Below are positions 33,578-41,966 of a stretch of DNA of 64,000 bases, piece after piece. Position numbers and translations under genes: made by a program. Source of the stretch: Fibrobacter sp. UWB13. Its GTDB lineage: Bacteria; Fibrobacterota; Fibrobacteria; Fibrobacterales; Fibrobacteraceae. The DNA lies in contig NZ_FXAX01000001.1 in the NCBI RefSeq assembly GCF_900177805.1, positions 248,001-312,000 of the forward strand, given 5' to 3'. The first letter of the stretch is position 1. Each line of letters begins with the position of its first letter. The notes beneath the pieces were generated by a model. That model was not told the DNA's origin, did not search any database, and was given only the letters and a program-made list of their open reading frames with translations.

Positions 33578-35323
33578 ATGAATTATTTGCTTTCTAAAAC
33601 GATACGTGTGGCCGCAACTTTCGCGGCTTTGGCTGTCACAACGGCTGCGGTTCCTGCGTTTGCGGTGACTTCGCCGGATTTTCCGATGGCGGGTTTTGCC
33701 ACGCAGAATGGCGGCACTACGGGCGGCAAGGGCTACTCCGAGGTCACGGTCGACAACGTGAATGACCTCAAGAGCTACGCCAAGGCGGGCAACAAGATTA
33801 TCTACGTGAAGCCGGGCACGTACATGGGGCCGGTGGAAGTCGGTAGCAACGTGACGATTTACGGTTACCAGGGCGCCATTATCGCGCAGCCTACTTCGGG
33901 CAGTGCCATGAAACTGAGCGGTTCGAAGAACGTCATCATCCGCAACCTGAAATTCAAGGGTGTGGGCGCACACGATGACGATGACGAAGATTGCCTCCAG
34001 GTGAATCACGAATCGAAGAATGTGTGGATTGACCACGTGGATGTCTACGACGGTCACGACGGCAACTTGGATATTACCAACGCCTCGGACTTTGTGACGA
34101 TTTCGTGGACCAAGTTCAGCTACACTTCGGCATCGAGTGGTCATCAGTTCAGCAACCTGATTGGTAACAGCAAGACAAAGACGAGCGACCGCGGACACCT
34201 GAATGTGACGATTCACCATACGTGGTGGGCTGACGGCGTGGTCGAACGCATGCCGCGTGTGCGATTTGGCAAGGTACATGTGGCGAACAACCTCTTCGAC
34301 AGCAAGAATGCGAGCTATTGCGTGCGAGCCGCTATCGAGGCGAATATTCGCATTGAGAAAAATGTGTTTATCGGTGTGCAGAAGGCTCTTGACTTGTACA
34401 CGAGCGATGGCGCTATTACGGCTGCCCAGATGATTAGCAACTACGAAGAAAATGTGAAAAAGCAACAGGCGGGTACGGGAACCGCATTTACGCCACCTTA
34501 TTCTATGAGCTTGACTGATGTGAGTACGCAGGCAAAGGCTTATGCCCTTCGCGATTCTATTAAGCTGTATGCAGGAGCGACGCTCCCAGATCCGGGGAAA
34601 TCTCAGACGGTAACGCCCGCATCTTCTTCGAGCGAAGTACAGTCTAGTTCCAGCGTGGCTGTGTCTAGTTCAAGTATTGCGAAATCCAGCAGCAGTGTCG
34701 CGCAGTCCAGCTCCTCGCAGGCTGTATCTAGTTCCTCGCAGGGGGAGGTTGTTTCTGGAACGGCGACGCTTACTAAGCACGGCTCGGGTAGCGCCAAGCA
34801 ACAAGTCAAGCAAGGTGAATCTATCGAAGAATTCTACTTTACTGTCGCTGGCGCCACGGGTGCGACTGTTACGGGACTCCCCGAAGGTATTGTGGGAACA
34901 ATGAAGGGTAGTGATTTCTACATCTCAGGTAAGGTCGCTCAAAATGCTGCTGTGGGGGCGTACAACTTTACCATAACGACAACTGGGGCTACGACAAATG
35001 CAACCAAGAGCGGAACTATTACGGTTATTGGTGCAAATGGAGAGGTTGCAGAGTCTAGCTCTAGTAAAGTCGAATCAAGCTCTAGCTCGGAGCAGGGCAC
35101 GACTTCGTTGGATGTCGCTACGATTGCTCCGCATTTCAATGTCACTGTCGACGGTCGAGTTCTTACCGTACAAGGAACAACGCAGGCGGCGTATCTCCTG
35201 GATGCCCAGGGCAGGCTTATGGCAAAACAGTCCTTGAGTGGCGATTGCTCGATAACCGTTCCTCGTGCGGGCATGTACCTCTTGCGAGTCGGTAACGAGA
35301 CGCGACGCATAACTGTTCGATAA
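33578..35323 (+). CDS. Secreted pectate lyase, PL1 family, with C-terminal sorting-like domain
   Basis: 581 residues. Signal peptide about 1-30 (ending VPAFA). Catalytic parallel beta-helix about 35-330 with PL1 motifs: calcium-site acids in DDDDEDCLQVNHESKNVWID, WTKFSY, and VVERMPRVRFGKVHVANN with the catalytic Arg region. Two Ser-rich linkers (about 345-385 and 488-506) flank an Ig-like domain of about 90 residues, and the last 70 residues (AAYLLDAQGRLMAKQSL, GMYLLRVGNETRRITV) resemble a T9SS type A sorting domain. It would cleave polygalacturonate outside the cell; terminator follows. Confidence 0.9.
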   Translation: MNYLLSKTIRVAATFAALAVTTAAVPAFAVTSPDFPMAGFATQNGGTTGGKGYSEVTVDNVNDLKSYAKAGNKIIYVKPGTYMGPVEVGSNVTIYGYQGAIIAQPTSGSAMKLSGSKNVIIRNLKFKGVGAHDDDDEDCLQVNHESKNVWIDHVDVYDGHDGNLDITNASDFVTISWTKFSYTSASSGHQFSNLIGNSKTKTSDRGHLNVTIHHTWWADGVVERMPRVRFGKVHVANNLFDSKNASYCVRAAIEANIRIEKNVFIGVQKALDLYTSDGAITAAQMISNYEENVKKQQAGTGTAFTPPYSMSLTDVSTQAKAYALRDSIKLYAGATLPDPGKSQTVTPASSSSEVQSSSSVAVSSSSIAKSSSSVAQSSSSQAVSSSSQGEVVSGTATLTKHGSGSAKQQVKQGESIEEFYFTVAGATGATVTGLPEGIVGTMKGSDFYISGKVAQNAAVGAYNFTITTTGATTNATKSGTITVIGANGEVAESSSSKVESSSSSEQGTTSLDVATIAPHFNVTVDGRVLTVQGTTQAAYLLDAQGRLMAKQSLSGDCSITVPRAGMYLLRVGNETRRITVR

Positions 35324-35343
35324 TCTTATCTTAAAATAAATTG

Positions 35344-35373
35344 AAAACCCGTGCTCGTTCGAGTGCGGGTTTT
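35344..35373 (+). terminator. Intrinsic terminator after pectate lyase
   Basis: Stem AAAACCCG ... CGGGTTTT extended by a CTCG/CGAG inner stem, followed by TGTCCTTTTT. Confidence 0.8.
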
Positions 35374-35381
35374 GTCCTTTT

Positions 35382-35437
35382 TACTTCCTACTAACCACTA
35401 TTTACTAACTACTTCCTACCGCCTACTTCCTACTAAA
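35382..35437. repeat. Heptad-period tract (tActaCT type)
   Basis: About eight degenerate 7-bp units (cctacta accacta tttacta actactt cctaccg cctactt cctacta) fill the gap and run into the 3' end of cysE. Confidence 0.65.
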
Positions 35438-36395
35438 TAATATAGTACCACTCGTCGCTTTGCTGGAGCTCTTCTGTCTTGTGCTTGCTATTGGTGGTTG
35501 AAACGTAATCCATTTCAAGATTCTTGAGGCTGACGCGAGTGTTGGCCTCGATGGATCGCGTGATGAAGGCATTGCCGCCGATAATTGCGTTTTCGCCAAC
35601 AACGGTATCTCCGCCGAGAATGGATGCTCCCGCGTAAATAGTGACGTTGTCTTGAATGGTGGGGTGACGCTTTTTGCCGGAGAGCTTTTGTCCGCCGCGA
35701 GTTGAAAGTGCGCCGAGCGTGACGCCTTGGTAAATCTTGACGTTCTTGCCGATGACTGCGGTTTCGCCAATCACGATGCCTGTGCCGTGATCGATAAAGA
35801 AGTATTTGCCGATGGTTGCACCCGGATGGATGTCGATGCCCGTTTTGGAATGGGCATATTCGGTCATGAGTCGCGGGAGAACCGGAACGTGTAAAAGATA
35901 AAGTTCGTGGGCGATGCGGTAAATGGTTGTCGCCATGAGACCGGGGTAGGCAAGGATAATCTCGTCAAGGCAACCGGCAGCAGGGTCGCCGTCAAAAGCG
36001 GCGTGTAAATCGGTTTCCAAGAATTCGCGAATTTGCGGAATCTTGGCGAAAAATTCCTTACAAATTCTATAGCTTTCAATTTTGCGCTCGTCCGAGGTCA
36101 TGGAACCGCGCAATTTACAGTAATCCAGCGCAATTGCCACCTGTTTGTGGAGGTGGTAGAACGTATCTTCGATAAGAACTGCAAAGCTGTTCTTGGGATT
36201 GTAAATCTTATGCGAACGATCTCTGAAGTGTCCAGGATAAACGACTCGAATCAGATTTTGCAAAATTGTCTGGATTTCGGCCTGGTCGGGTCGATTGTAA
36301 ATATCGATATTGTCGATATGCTTGCCGCGATTGTAATCGTCGAAAATAATTTGTACGGCTTTTTCAACTTCAGATTCTTGGATAAGTTCGTGCAT
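35433..36395 (-). CDS. cysE: Serine O-acetyltransferase
   Basis: 320 residues. A helical N-terminal domain (about 1-180) precedes a left-handed beta-helix of hexapeptide repeats with the SAT signatures HSKTGIDIHPGATIGKYFFI, DHGTGIVIGETAVIGKNV and YQGVTLGALS. It acetylates serine to O-acetylserine, the carbon acceptor for cysteine. It lies downstream of the cysteine desulfurase and encapsulin genes, consistent with SAT genes known beside family 2A encapsulins. A dispersed repeat separates it from the desulfurase gene. Confidence 0.93.
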   Translation of the reverse strand: MHELIQESEVEKAVQIIFDDYNRGKHIDNIDIYNRPDQAEIQTILQNLIRVVYPGHFRDRSHKIYNPKNSFAVLIEDTFYHLHKQVAIALDYCKLRGSMTSDERKIESYRICKEFFAKIPQIREFLETDLHAAFDGDPAAGCLDEIILAYPGLMATTIYRIAHELYLLHVPVLPRLMTEYAHSKTGIDIHPGATIGKYFFIDHGTGIVIGETAVIGKNVKIYQGVTLGALSTRGGQKLSGKKRHPTIQDNVTIYAGASILGGDTVVGENAIIGGNAFITRSIEANTRVSLKNLEMDYVSTTNSKHKTEELQQSDEWYYII

Positions 36396-36431
36396 AAGTC
36401 AAATTTGTTGAAAGAGTATTACGGCGTTCAC

Positions 36432-36476
36432 TTCGACAAGCTCAGTGAACTTGTTTAGGTCCCTGAGCCTGCCGAA
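36432..36476. repeat. Dispersed palindromic repeat between cysE and the desulfurase gene
   Basis: Arms ttcgacaagctca (36432-36444) and tgagcctgccgaa (36464-36476) form an imperfect inverted repeat, the same element as the one inside trpF. Confidence 0.8.
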
Positions 36477-36494
36477 GGGCCGTCTTTGTCTAAC

Positions 36495-38237
36495 CTACGC
36501 GAATGTCTTCAACGCTCTTACGAGGGCGTCGATGTCATCCGGTGAGTTGTACAATGCGAGAGTGGGGCGCACGGTACTTTCGTAGCCGAAATGGCGGAGA
36601 ACCGGCTGAGCGCAGTGATGCCCGGTGCGTACGGCAACGCCATATGCGTCGAGTCTCTTGCCCACTTCTTCGTCGGAATAACCGTCGAGCTTGAAGGCAA
36701 GCGCAGATGCCTTGTTGAGTGCGGTTCCCACAAGGTGGAGACCCTTGACTGTCTTCAATTCCTTGAGGCCGTACTGCAACAGTTCATGTTCCCAGCGGAA
36801 TACGCAGGGCATCCCGATTTCAGTGAGGTACTGGAGGGCTGCACCGAGGCCAACAGCGTCGGCGATGCTTCCGGTACCTGCTTCGAATTTGTTCGGAATT
36901 CCGTTGTAAATCGTGCGTTCGAACGTTACGTCCGCAATCATGTTGCCGCCGCCATGGTAAGGTCTTGCCGCTTCGAGCAATTCCTTCTTGCCATAGACAA
37001 CGCCGATACCGGTCGGTGCAAACACCTTGTGTCCAGAGAACACGAAGAAGTCTGCATCGAGGGCTGCAACGTTTACCGGGATGTGAGCGATGGACTGAGC
37101 GCCGTCAATGAGGATTCTCACGCCGTGTCTATGAGCAATGGCAATGAGTTCTTCAATCGGGGTCACAGTGCCGAGCACGTTCGAGACGTGCGTCACGGAA
37201 ACGAACTTGGTGCGCTTCGTGAACAAAGCTTCGTAATCGTGGAGCTTGAGCTGACCAGTAGAATCGCACGGAATCACCTTGATGATGGCACCCGTTTCTT
37301 CGGCAATGAGCTGCCAAGGAACGATGTTGGCGTGGTGTTCCAAAATGGAGACGATGATTTCGTCACCCGGCTGGAGCGTCGGCTTCACGTAGGCGTTTGC
37401 AACCAAGTTAATGGCTTCGGTCGTACCGCGAACGAAAACAACTTCCTGAGAAGACGGAGCTCCGATAAAGTCACGAACAATGTTGCGTGCATTTTCGTAG
37501 GCGTCTGTCGATGCGGCAGCAAGCGTGTGAGCGCCACGGTGAACGTTGGAGTTTTCGTTTTCGTAGTAGTACTTGAGGCGGTCAATGACGACCTGCGGGC
37601 GCTGCGTCGTTGCACCGTTGTCGAGCCAAACGAGCGGATGACCGTTGATCTGCTTCGAAAGAATCGGGAAGTCCGAACGGATCTGGGCAAGAGTCTTGGA
37701 ACCGATGCGGATCGATTCGTTGCGGGAATTCGAGCCGCTGTTTGCAGAACCCGTCTTCACAGAATCGCCACCGAGGGACGTCGGAGCGTCGATTGGGCGC
37801 GCGTTCTGGGCAGCCTGCGTCTTGGACACGACCTTCGGGGAGTAACCCTGAGCCGGTGCGGGGGCTGTCGGAATATCGCTCAGCTGCGATGCAAACTGCG
37901 ATTCGGGAACCGCAGGAGCTTCAACCGTGTTGAGCCAGGTGTCTGTAGAACTTCCGCCATAGGCAAACGGAGCCGAGGATGTCGGCTGGTCGCCATAGGT
38001 CGCAAAGGGGTGTTCCCAGTCGAAGGCTGGAGTCTGGCTGATGGCTGCGGCACCCTGAGCTGCACTGACGCCCTGAGCGGCAGATGCATTCTGCGCTTCG
38101 GGAGCGGCGGGGGGTGCTGCATATGCGCTATCCGTCAAATCCGGGAAATACGCATTTGCCAATTGCTCCAGTTCAGCCGCATTGGGAACTCCAGCGAGTT
38201 CTTCCAGCGATCTGGTTTCTGGATTATTCGTAGTCAT
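36495..38237 (-). CDS. SufS-type cysteine desulfurase with encapsulin cargo-loading N-terminus
   Basis: 580 residues from the ATG at 38237; an upstream ATG at 38258 would add 7. Residues about 1-180 are low-complexity, rich in Ala, Pro, Gln and Ser. The catalytic domain begins at IRSDFPILSKQINGHPLVWL and has GATTQRPQ, the PLP lysine in FVFSGHKVFAPTG, and the active-site Cys in RTGHHCAQPVLRHFG (Cys542). It removes sulfur from cysteine as a persulfide. The long disordered N-terminus matches the known cargo desulfurase of family 2A encapsulins, and the gene overlaps the shell gene by 14 nt. Confidence 0.93.
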   Translation of the reverse strand: MTTNNPETRSLEELAGVPNAAELEQLANAYFPDLTDSAYAAPPAAPEAQNASAAQGVSAAQGAAAISQTPAFDWEHPFATYGDQPTSSAPFAYGGSSTDTWLNTVEAPAVPESQFASQLSDIPTAPAPAQGYSPKVVSKTQAAQNARPIDAPTSLGGDSVKTGSANSGSNSRNESIRIGSKTLAQIRSDFPILSKQINGHPLVWLDNGATTQRPQVVIDRLKYYYENENSNVHRGAHTLAAASTDAYENARNIVRDFIGAPSSQEVVFVRGTTEAINLVANAYVKPTLQPGDEIIVSILEHHANIVPWQLIAEETGAIIKVIPCDSTGQLKLHDYEALFTKRTKFVSVTHVSNVLGTVTPIEELIAIAHRHGVRILIDGAQSIAHIPVNVAALDADFFVFSGHKVFAPTGIGVVYGKKELLEAARPYHGGGNMIADVTFERTIYNGIPNKFEAGTGSIADAVGLGAALQYLTEIGMPCVFRWEHELLQYGLKELKTVKGLHLVGTALNKASALAFKLDGYSDEEVGKRLDAYGVAVRTGHHCAQPVLRHFGYESTVRPTLALYNSPDDIDALVRALKTFA

Positions 38238-39186
38238 AGTATTCGCCAACCTCGACATCTTCTAACACGGCGATAGCGTCGTCTGCGAGAATTGCGGCAG
38301 AGCAGTACAGAGACAAGAGGTAAGATGCAACGCCCTTGTTGTCGATACCGCGGAAACGCACAGAGAGGCCACGGGAGTGTTCGTTCTTGAGACCGGCCTG
38401 GAAGAGACCGATAACGCCGCGCTTGGCTTCGCCAGTACGGACGAGGAGAATATTGGTCTTGCCACCCTGAGACTTCGGGTTCTTCACGCCATCGACAAGG
38501 AGCTTGTCGGTCGGAACGAGAGGAATGCCGCGCCAGGTGAGGAATCTGCTACCGGCGAGGTCTACAACGACAGGCGGCACGCCACGGCGGGTGCATTCAC
38601 GGGCGAATGCGGCAATAGCACGCGGGTGGGCGAGGAAGAAGGACGGTTCCTTCCAAACCTTGGAGATGAGTTCGTCGAGATCGTCCGGAGTCGGGCGGCC
38701 GTCGGCACGGAGCGGCTGGATGCGCTGGGAATCGGCCACGTTCTTCAGCAGGCCGTAGTCATCGTTGTTGATGAGCTGGCTTTCCTGACGTTCGCGGAGA
38801 GATTCGATAGCGAGACCGAGCTGTTCCTGAACCTGATCATACGGGGAGCTGTAAACGTCTTCGATAGCGGTGTTGACGTTGATGATCGTGGAGATGGAGT
38901 TGAGCTTGTATTCGCGCGGTTCGGTTTCGTATTCGACGTAGCCTTCCGGGATAATGTCAGACTTCTTGGTAGCGCTGCAAAGAACGTCGAGCGGTGTCTG
39001 GCCTTCGACGACCTTGTTCACGCGGAAAAGACCTGTTTCGAGACCCTTGAATTCAAGGAACTTGGTGAGCCACTTGGGCGTGAGCGCGCCAAATTGCGGC
39101 TTGGTCTTGGTGACGTTCGCCAGGTTGTAAGCGGCCTTGGCGCCGAGGGCATTAATGCCCGTGTTCTTTTCTGCTTCATTTGCCAT
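38224..39186 (-). CDS. Family 2A encapsulin shell protein
   Basis: 320 residues, HK97-fold type. The sequence pattern matches the SrpI/family 2A encapsulins: ALTPKWLTKFLEFKGLETG, an extended arm, IIPEGYVEYETEPREYKLNS, and SRFLTWRGIPLVPTDKLLVD in the P/A-domain region, ending DVEVGEYYDYE. These proteins assemble into icosahedral shells that enclose a cysteine desulfurase and have been reported to store elemental sulfur. Overlap with the desulfurase gene and nearby cysE support the assignment. The 155-bp leader has an inverted repeat at 39224-39258. Confidence 0.92.
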   Translation of the reverse strand: MANEAEKNTGINALGAKAAYNLANVTKTKPQFGALTPKWLTKFLEFKGLETGLFRVNKVVEGQTPLDVLCSATKKSDIIPEGYVEYETEPREYKLNSISTIINVNTAIEDVYSSPYDQVQEQLGLAIESLRERQESQLINNDDYGLLKNVADSQRIQPLRADGRPTPDDLDELISKVWKEPSFFLAHPRAIAAFARECTRRGVPPVVVDLAGSRFLTWRGIPLVPTDKLLVDGVKNPKSQGGKTNILLVRTGEAKRGVIGLFQAGLKNEHSRGLSVRFRGIDNKGVASYLLSLYCSAAILADDAIAVLEDVEVGEYYDYE

Positions 39187-39223
39187 AATGGTTTACCTCT
39201 TATTGTTAGTTGTGTTTAAAACT

Positions 39224-39258
39224 ATTTTCCTAGTATTTAGATGTGAATATTAGAAAAT
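39224..39258 (-). promoter_or_regulatory. Inverted repeat upstream of the encapsulin gene
   Basis: ATTTTC and GAAAAT arms separated by 23 bp, 38 bp before the start codon. The half-site resembles the CTATAGAAAAT element of the three sulfur promoters nearby. Possible operator; no clear -35/-10 pair chosen. Confidence 0.35.
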
Positions 39259-39341
39259 AATAAGCTTATTTTGTTGTTACGAGAATCTGCCCTTGTCGAA
39301 AAATTTTTTTGACATAGCTTTTCCCTATTCAATGCCCTACG

Positions 39342-40820
39342 TTATAACCAAGCGCCTTCGTGTGAGAACATGATATCTTTCATCGCGTCGATACCGCCCT
39401 TTAAGTTGTACAGAGGACCGGTGTAACCCGCTTCGCGCAAGGTGTTGATGGCAAGTTCGCTACGCTTGCCTTGTTTACAAATGAAAATCGTATCCTTATT
39501 TGGATCGAGTTCCTTTTGTCTGCGAACGAGCTGTCCGATAGGAATCACGATGGCGTTCGGGAAACGCAAAATCGCGCGTTCGTGCGGCTCGCGGACGTCA
39601 ACAATTGTGATGTCGTCGCCGTTGTCGATGCGCTTGGCGAGTTCTTCGGGCGTGAATCCTTCCACTGGAGTTTCGTTTGTGGTCTTCAATCCGCAAAGGT
39701 CTTCGTAGTCGATATCTTCGACGTTTGTGATTGTCGGATTGTTACCGCAAATCGGGCAATGGCAATCGCGTTCGACCTTGAAAATTCTCGAAGATAAGTA
39801 CAAACTATCCACGTGGAGAATTTTGCCGTTCAGGTGTTCACCGATGCCCAAAATGAGCTTGAGCGCTTCGTTTGCCTGGATGCTGCCGATGATTCCCGGG
39901 AGCGGGCTGATGGCACCGCCTTCTGCGCAGGAGGGGATGAGCCCTGCCGGCGGAGGGGATGGGTATTGGCAACGCAAGCATGGACCGCCATCCAAGTTGA
40001 AAATGCCGACTTGGCCTTCGAACTGGTAAATCGCGCCGAACACAAGCGGAATGCCGTGCAGAGCGCAAGCGTCGTTGATCAGGTAGCGAGTCTTGTAGTT
40101 GTCCGTGCAGTCAATAACGAGATCGTAGCCTTCAATTTCGGCTTCGATGTTCGATGCGTCGAGCTGTTCCCTGACGGCTTCAAAGACGATATTCTTGTTG
40201 ATGTTTTTGACTTTGTCCTTTGCAGAGGCGACCTTCGGACGCTTGACGTCGCGTGTGCCGTGCAATACCTGGCTTTGCAAGTTTTCGAGCGAGACTTCGT
40301 CGAAGTCGATGGCCTTGATGGTGCCAACGCCTGCGGCGGCGAGATACTGGATCACCGGAGAGCCGAGTGCGCCAACGCCAATGACGACGACTTTTGCGGC
40401 CTTGATGCGCTTTTGGCCCTTGACGCCGATGTCTTTGAGCATCAGGTGCTTGCCGAAGCGTTCAATTTCGCTATCGTCAAAAGCGACTTCCTTGCGTCTT
40501 TCGTCAGAAATCAAGCTTTCGACGTGTTTGCTTTGCGATTCTTCAATCGGTGCGCCGCCTGCGATGGCGGGCAAGAGCAAAATTTCAGAATCGTCTTCAA
40601 GTGTGGCGTCCCAGAGTGTATCGACGTTCAAATTCTTGCCGTTGAGGTATATTTTGATGAAACTTCTGAGCTTGTTGTTTTCATCAAAAAGGACTTTTTC
40701 TCCTTCTGGATAAGTACTTATTAAATTGGCGAGAGCCTTTCTAACCGTGTTTTCGGGGACGCTGACTTGCTCGTTTTTCCCGAAGAAATTCCTAAGGGTT
40801 GCTGATATATAAATTCTCAC
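39342..40820 (-). CDS. Sulfur-carrier / E1-like adenylyltransferase / rhodanese fusion
   Basis: 492 residues from a GTG with GGAG upstream. Residues 1-90 are a MoaD/ThiS-like beta-grasp domain whose Gly-Gly (LLPAIAGGAP, Gly88-89) is internal. Residues about 118-365 are a ThiF/MoeB E1 domain with the nucleotide loop VVIGVGALGSP, CTDNYKTRYLIND and zinc cysteines CLRC / CPIC. Residues about 387-492 are a rhodanese domain with active Cys448 (FICKQGKRS). Carrier, activator and sulfur donor are thus in one chain; free carrier would need cleavage after Gly89. It lies just upstream of the encapsulin gene and has its own conserved sulfur promoter. Confidence 0.9.
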   Translation of the reverse strand: MRIYISATLRNFFGKNEQVSVPENTVRKALANLISTYPEGEKVLFDENNKLRSFIKIYLNGKNLNVDTLWDATLEDDSEILLLPAIAGGAPIEESQSKHVESLISDERRKEVAFDDSEIERFGKHLMLKDIGVKGQKRIKAAKVVVIGVGALGSPVIQYLAAAGVGTIKAIDFDEVSLENLQSQVLHGTRDVKRPKVASAKDKVKNINKNIVFEAVREQLDASNIEAEIEGYDLVIDCTDNYKTRYLINDACALHGIPLVFGAIYQFEGQVGIFNLDGGPCLRCQYPSPPPAGLIPSCAEGGAISPLPGIIGSIQANEALKLILGIGEHLNGKILHVDSLYLSSRIFKVERDCHCPICGNNPTITNVEDIDYEDLCGLKTTNETPVEGFTPEELAKRIDNGDDITIVDVREPHERAILRFPNAIVIPIGQLVRRQKELDPNKDTIFICKQGKRSELAINTLREAGYTGPLYNLKGGIDAMKDIMFSHEGAWL

Positions 40821-40896
40821 TTTTTTCTCCGTACATTAAAAAGTGTTTGCTCCGTACAAATTTTCCCACAATAGTTGTAGGATTTTTTCGTGCTGA

Positions 40897-40965
40897 AATA
40901 TAGAACGTAAAAACGCGTTTGTCCAATACTTAATTTTTATGCGGACTTATTGATTTTTTCTATAG
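40897..40965 (-). promoter_or_regulatory. Sulfur-cluster promoter module, copy 1
   Basis: CTATAG (40960-40965), AAATTAAGTATTGGAC with the -35 region (40921-40926), 18-bp gap and TATATT (40897-40902). Identical 69-bp geometry occurs at 44894 and 46299. Confidence 0.8.
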
Positions 40966-41021
40966 CTCGGAGGCTTTTTGTTGTCGTAGGTTATTACTGT
41001 TGTTGGCGGATGGGATGAAGT

Positions 41022-41060
41022 TGTCATCCTGAGCGAAACGTAGTGGAGTCGAAGGATCCA
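41022..41060. repeat. Dispersed repeat copy (TGTCATCCTGAGC...GAAGGATCC)
   Basis: Same ends as the copy at 30017. It fills the gap between the sulfur promoter and the FISUMP gene; the rest of 40966-41147 shows no other gene. Confidence 0.7.
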
Positions 41061-41147
41061 GTGACGTTTTTTTTTTGCGGTGTCAAGCCGGATCTTTCCG
41101 GCATCGCCTTCTTGTATTTTTTTTGGAAATGTATTATATTTACAATT

Positions 41148-41903
41148 ATGAAAAATACCTTGTTCATTATTTTGCCCGCTCTGCTTTTTGTTGCTTGCGG
41201 TAACGATTCGTCAACTTCGGCTAATAATTCGAATGATGATATTTCATCTAAATCCAGTAGCAGTCAAATGTCTGTTTTGTCATCGTCAGACAAGGTTGCT
41301 GATGTGATTGGGAACTCCATGACGGACTCTCGTGACGGGCAAAAATACAAGATTGTGAAAATTGGTTCGCAGGTTTGGATGGCTCAGAACCTGAACTACG
41401 AAATGGCCGACAGCTACTGCTACGAAAATTATGCCGGCAGTTGCACCAAGTACGGCCGCCTTTACACGTGGGCGGCGGCCATGGACAGTGCTGGTATATG
41501 GAGTACGACCGGCAAGGGTTGCGGATATGGCAAGATATGCTCGCCGACATACCCTGTTCGCGGTGTGTGCCCTAGCGGCTGGCACCTGCCGACCCAAACG
41601 GAATGGAACACCCTGTTCACGGTGGTGGGCGGATCATCGGTAGCCGGGGAAAAACTCAAGTCTACATCAGGTTGGTATAATAATGGCAACGGCACGGATG
41701 GTTTCGGTTTCTCGGCACTCCCTGCAGGCTACAGGCGCTACTATGGATTCAGCGGCGGGAACAACTGCGCTGGCTTCTGGAGTGCCTCTGAGCACGATAG
41801 CAACGACGCCTACTACATATACTTGAGCATCGACAATGTCGGTGCGTACCTGGAATTAAGCCTCAAGGACAACGCGTTTTCAGTTCGTTGCCTGAAGGAT
41901 TAG
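41148..41903 (+). CDS. FISUMP-domain lipoprotein (Fibrobacter major paralogous family)
   Basis: 251 residues from the ATG at 41148, chosen for its lipoprotein signal (ILPALLFVAC). A Ser/Asn-rich spacer is followed by the FISUMP domain (about 55-251): DGQKYKIVKIGSQVWMAQNL, GRLYTWAAAMD, VCPSGWHLPTQTEWN, LPAGYR and a final FSVRCLKD. This paralogous domain is very abundant in Fibrobacter surface proteins; its function is unknown. It is the only plus-strand gene in the sulfur region, so it is probably an insertion. Confidence 0.88.
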   Translation: MKNTLFIILPALLFVACGNDSSTSANNSNDDISSKSSSSQMSVLSSSDKVADVIGNSMTDSRDGQKYKIVKIGSQVWMAQNLNYEMADSYCYENYAGSCTKYGRLYTWAAAMDSAGIWSTTGKGCGYGKICSPTYPVRGVCPSGWHLPTQTEWNTLFTVVGGSSVAGEKLKSTSGWYNNGNGTDGFGFSALPAGYRRYYGFSGGNNCAGFWSASEHDSNDAYYIYLSIDNVGAYLELSLKDNAFSVRCLKD

Positions 41904-41910
41904 CAACAAG

Positions 41911-41958
41911 GGACTCCACAGGAGTCCATTAGAAAAACGGATAGCCTTTGGGCTATCC
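41911..41958 (+). terminator. Two hairpins after the FISUMP gene
   Basis: GGACTCC/GGAGTCC (41911-41927) and GGATAGCC/GGCTATCC (41939-41958), the second followed by TAAATGTTTT. It also lies beyond the end of the convergent toxin gene, so may serve both. Confidence 0.6.
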
Positions 41959-41966
41959 TAAATGTT

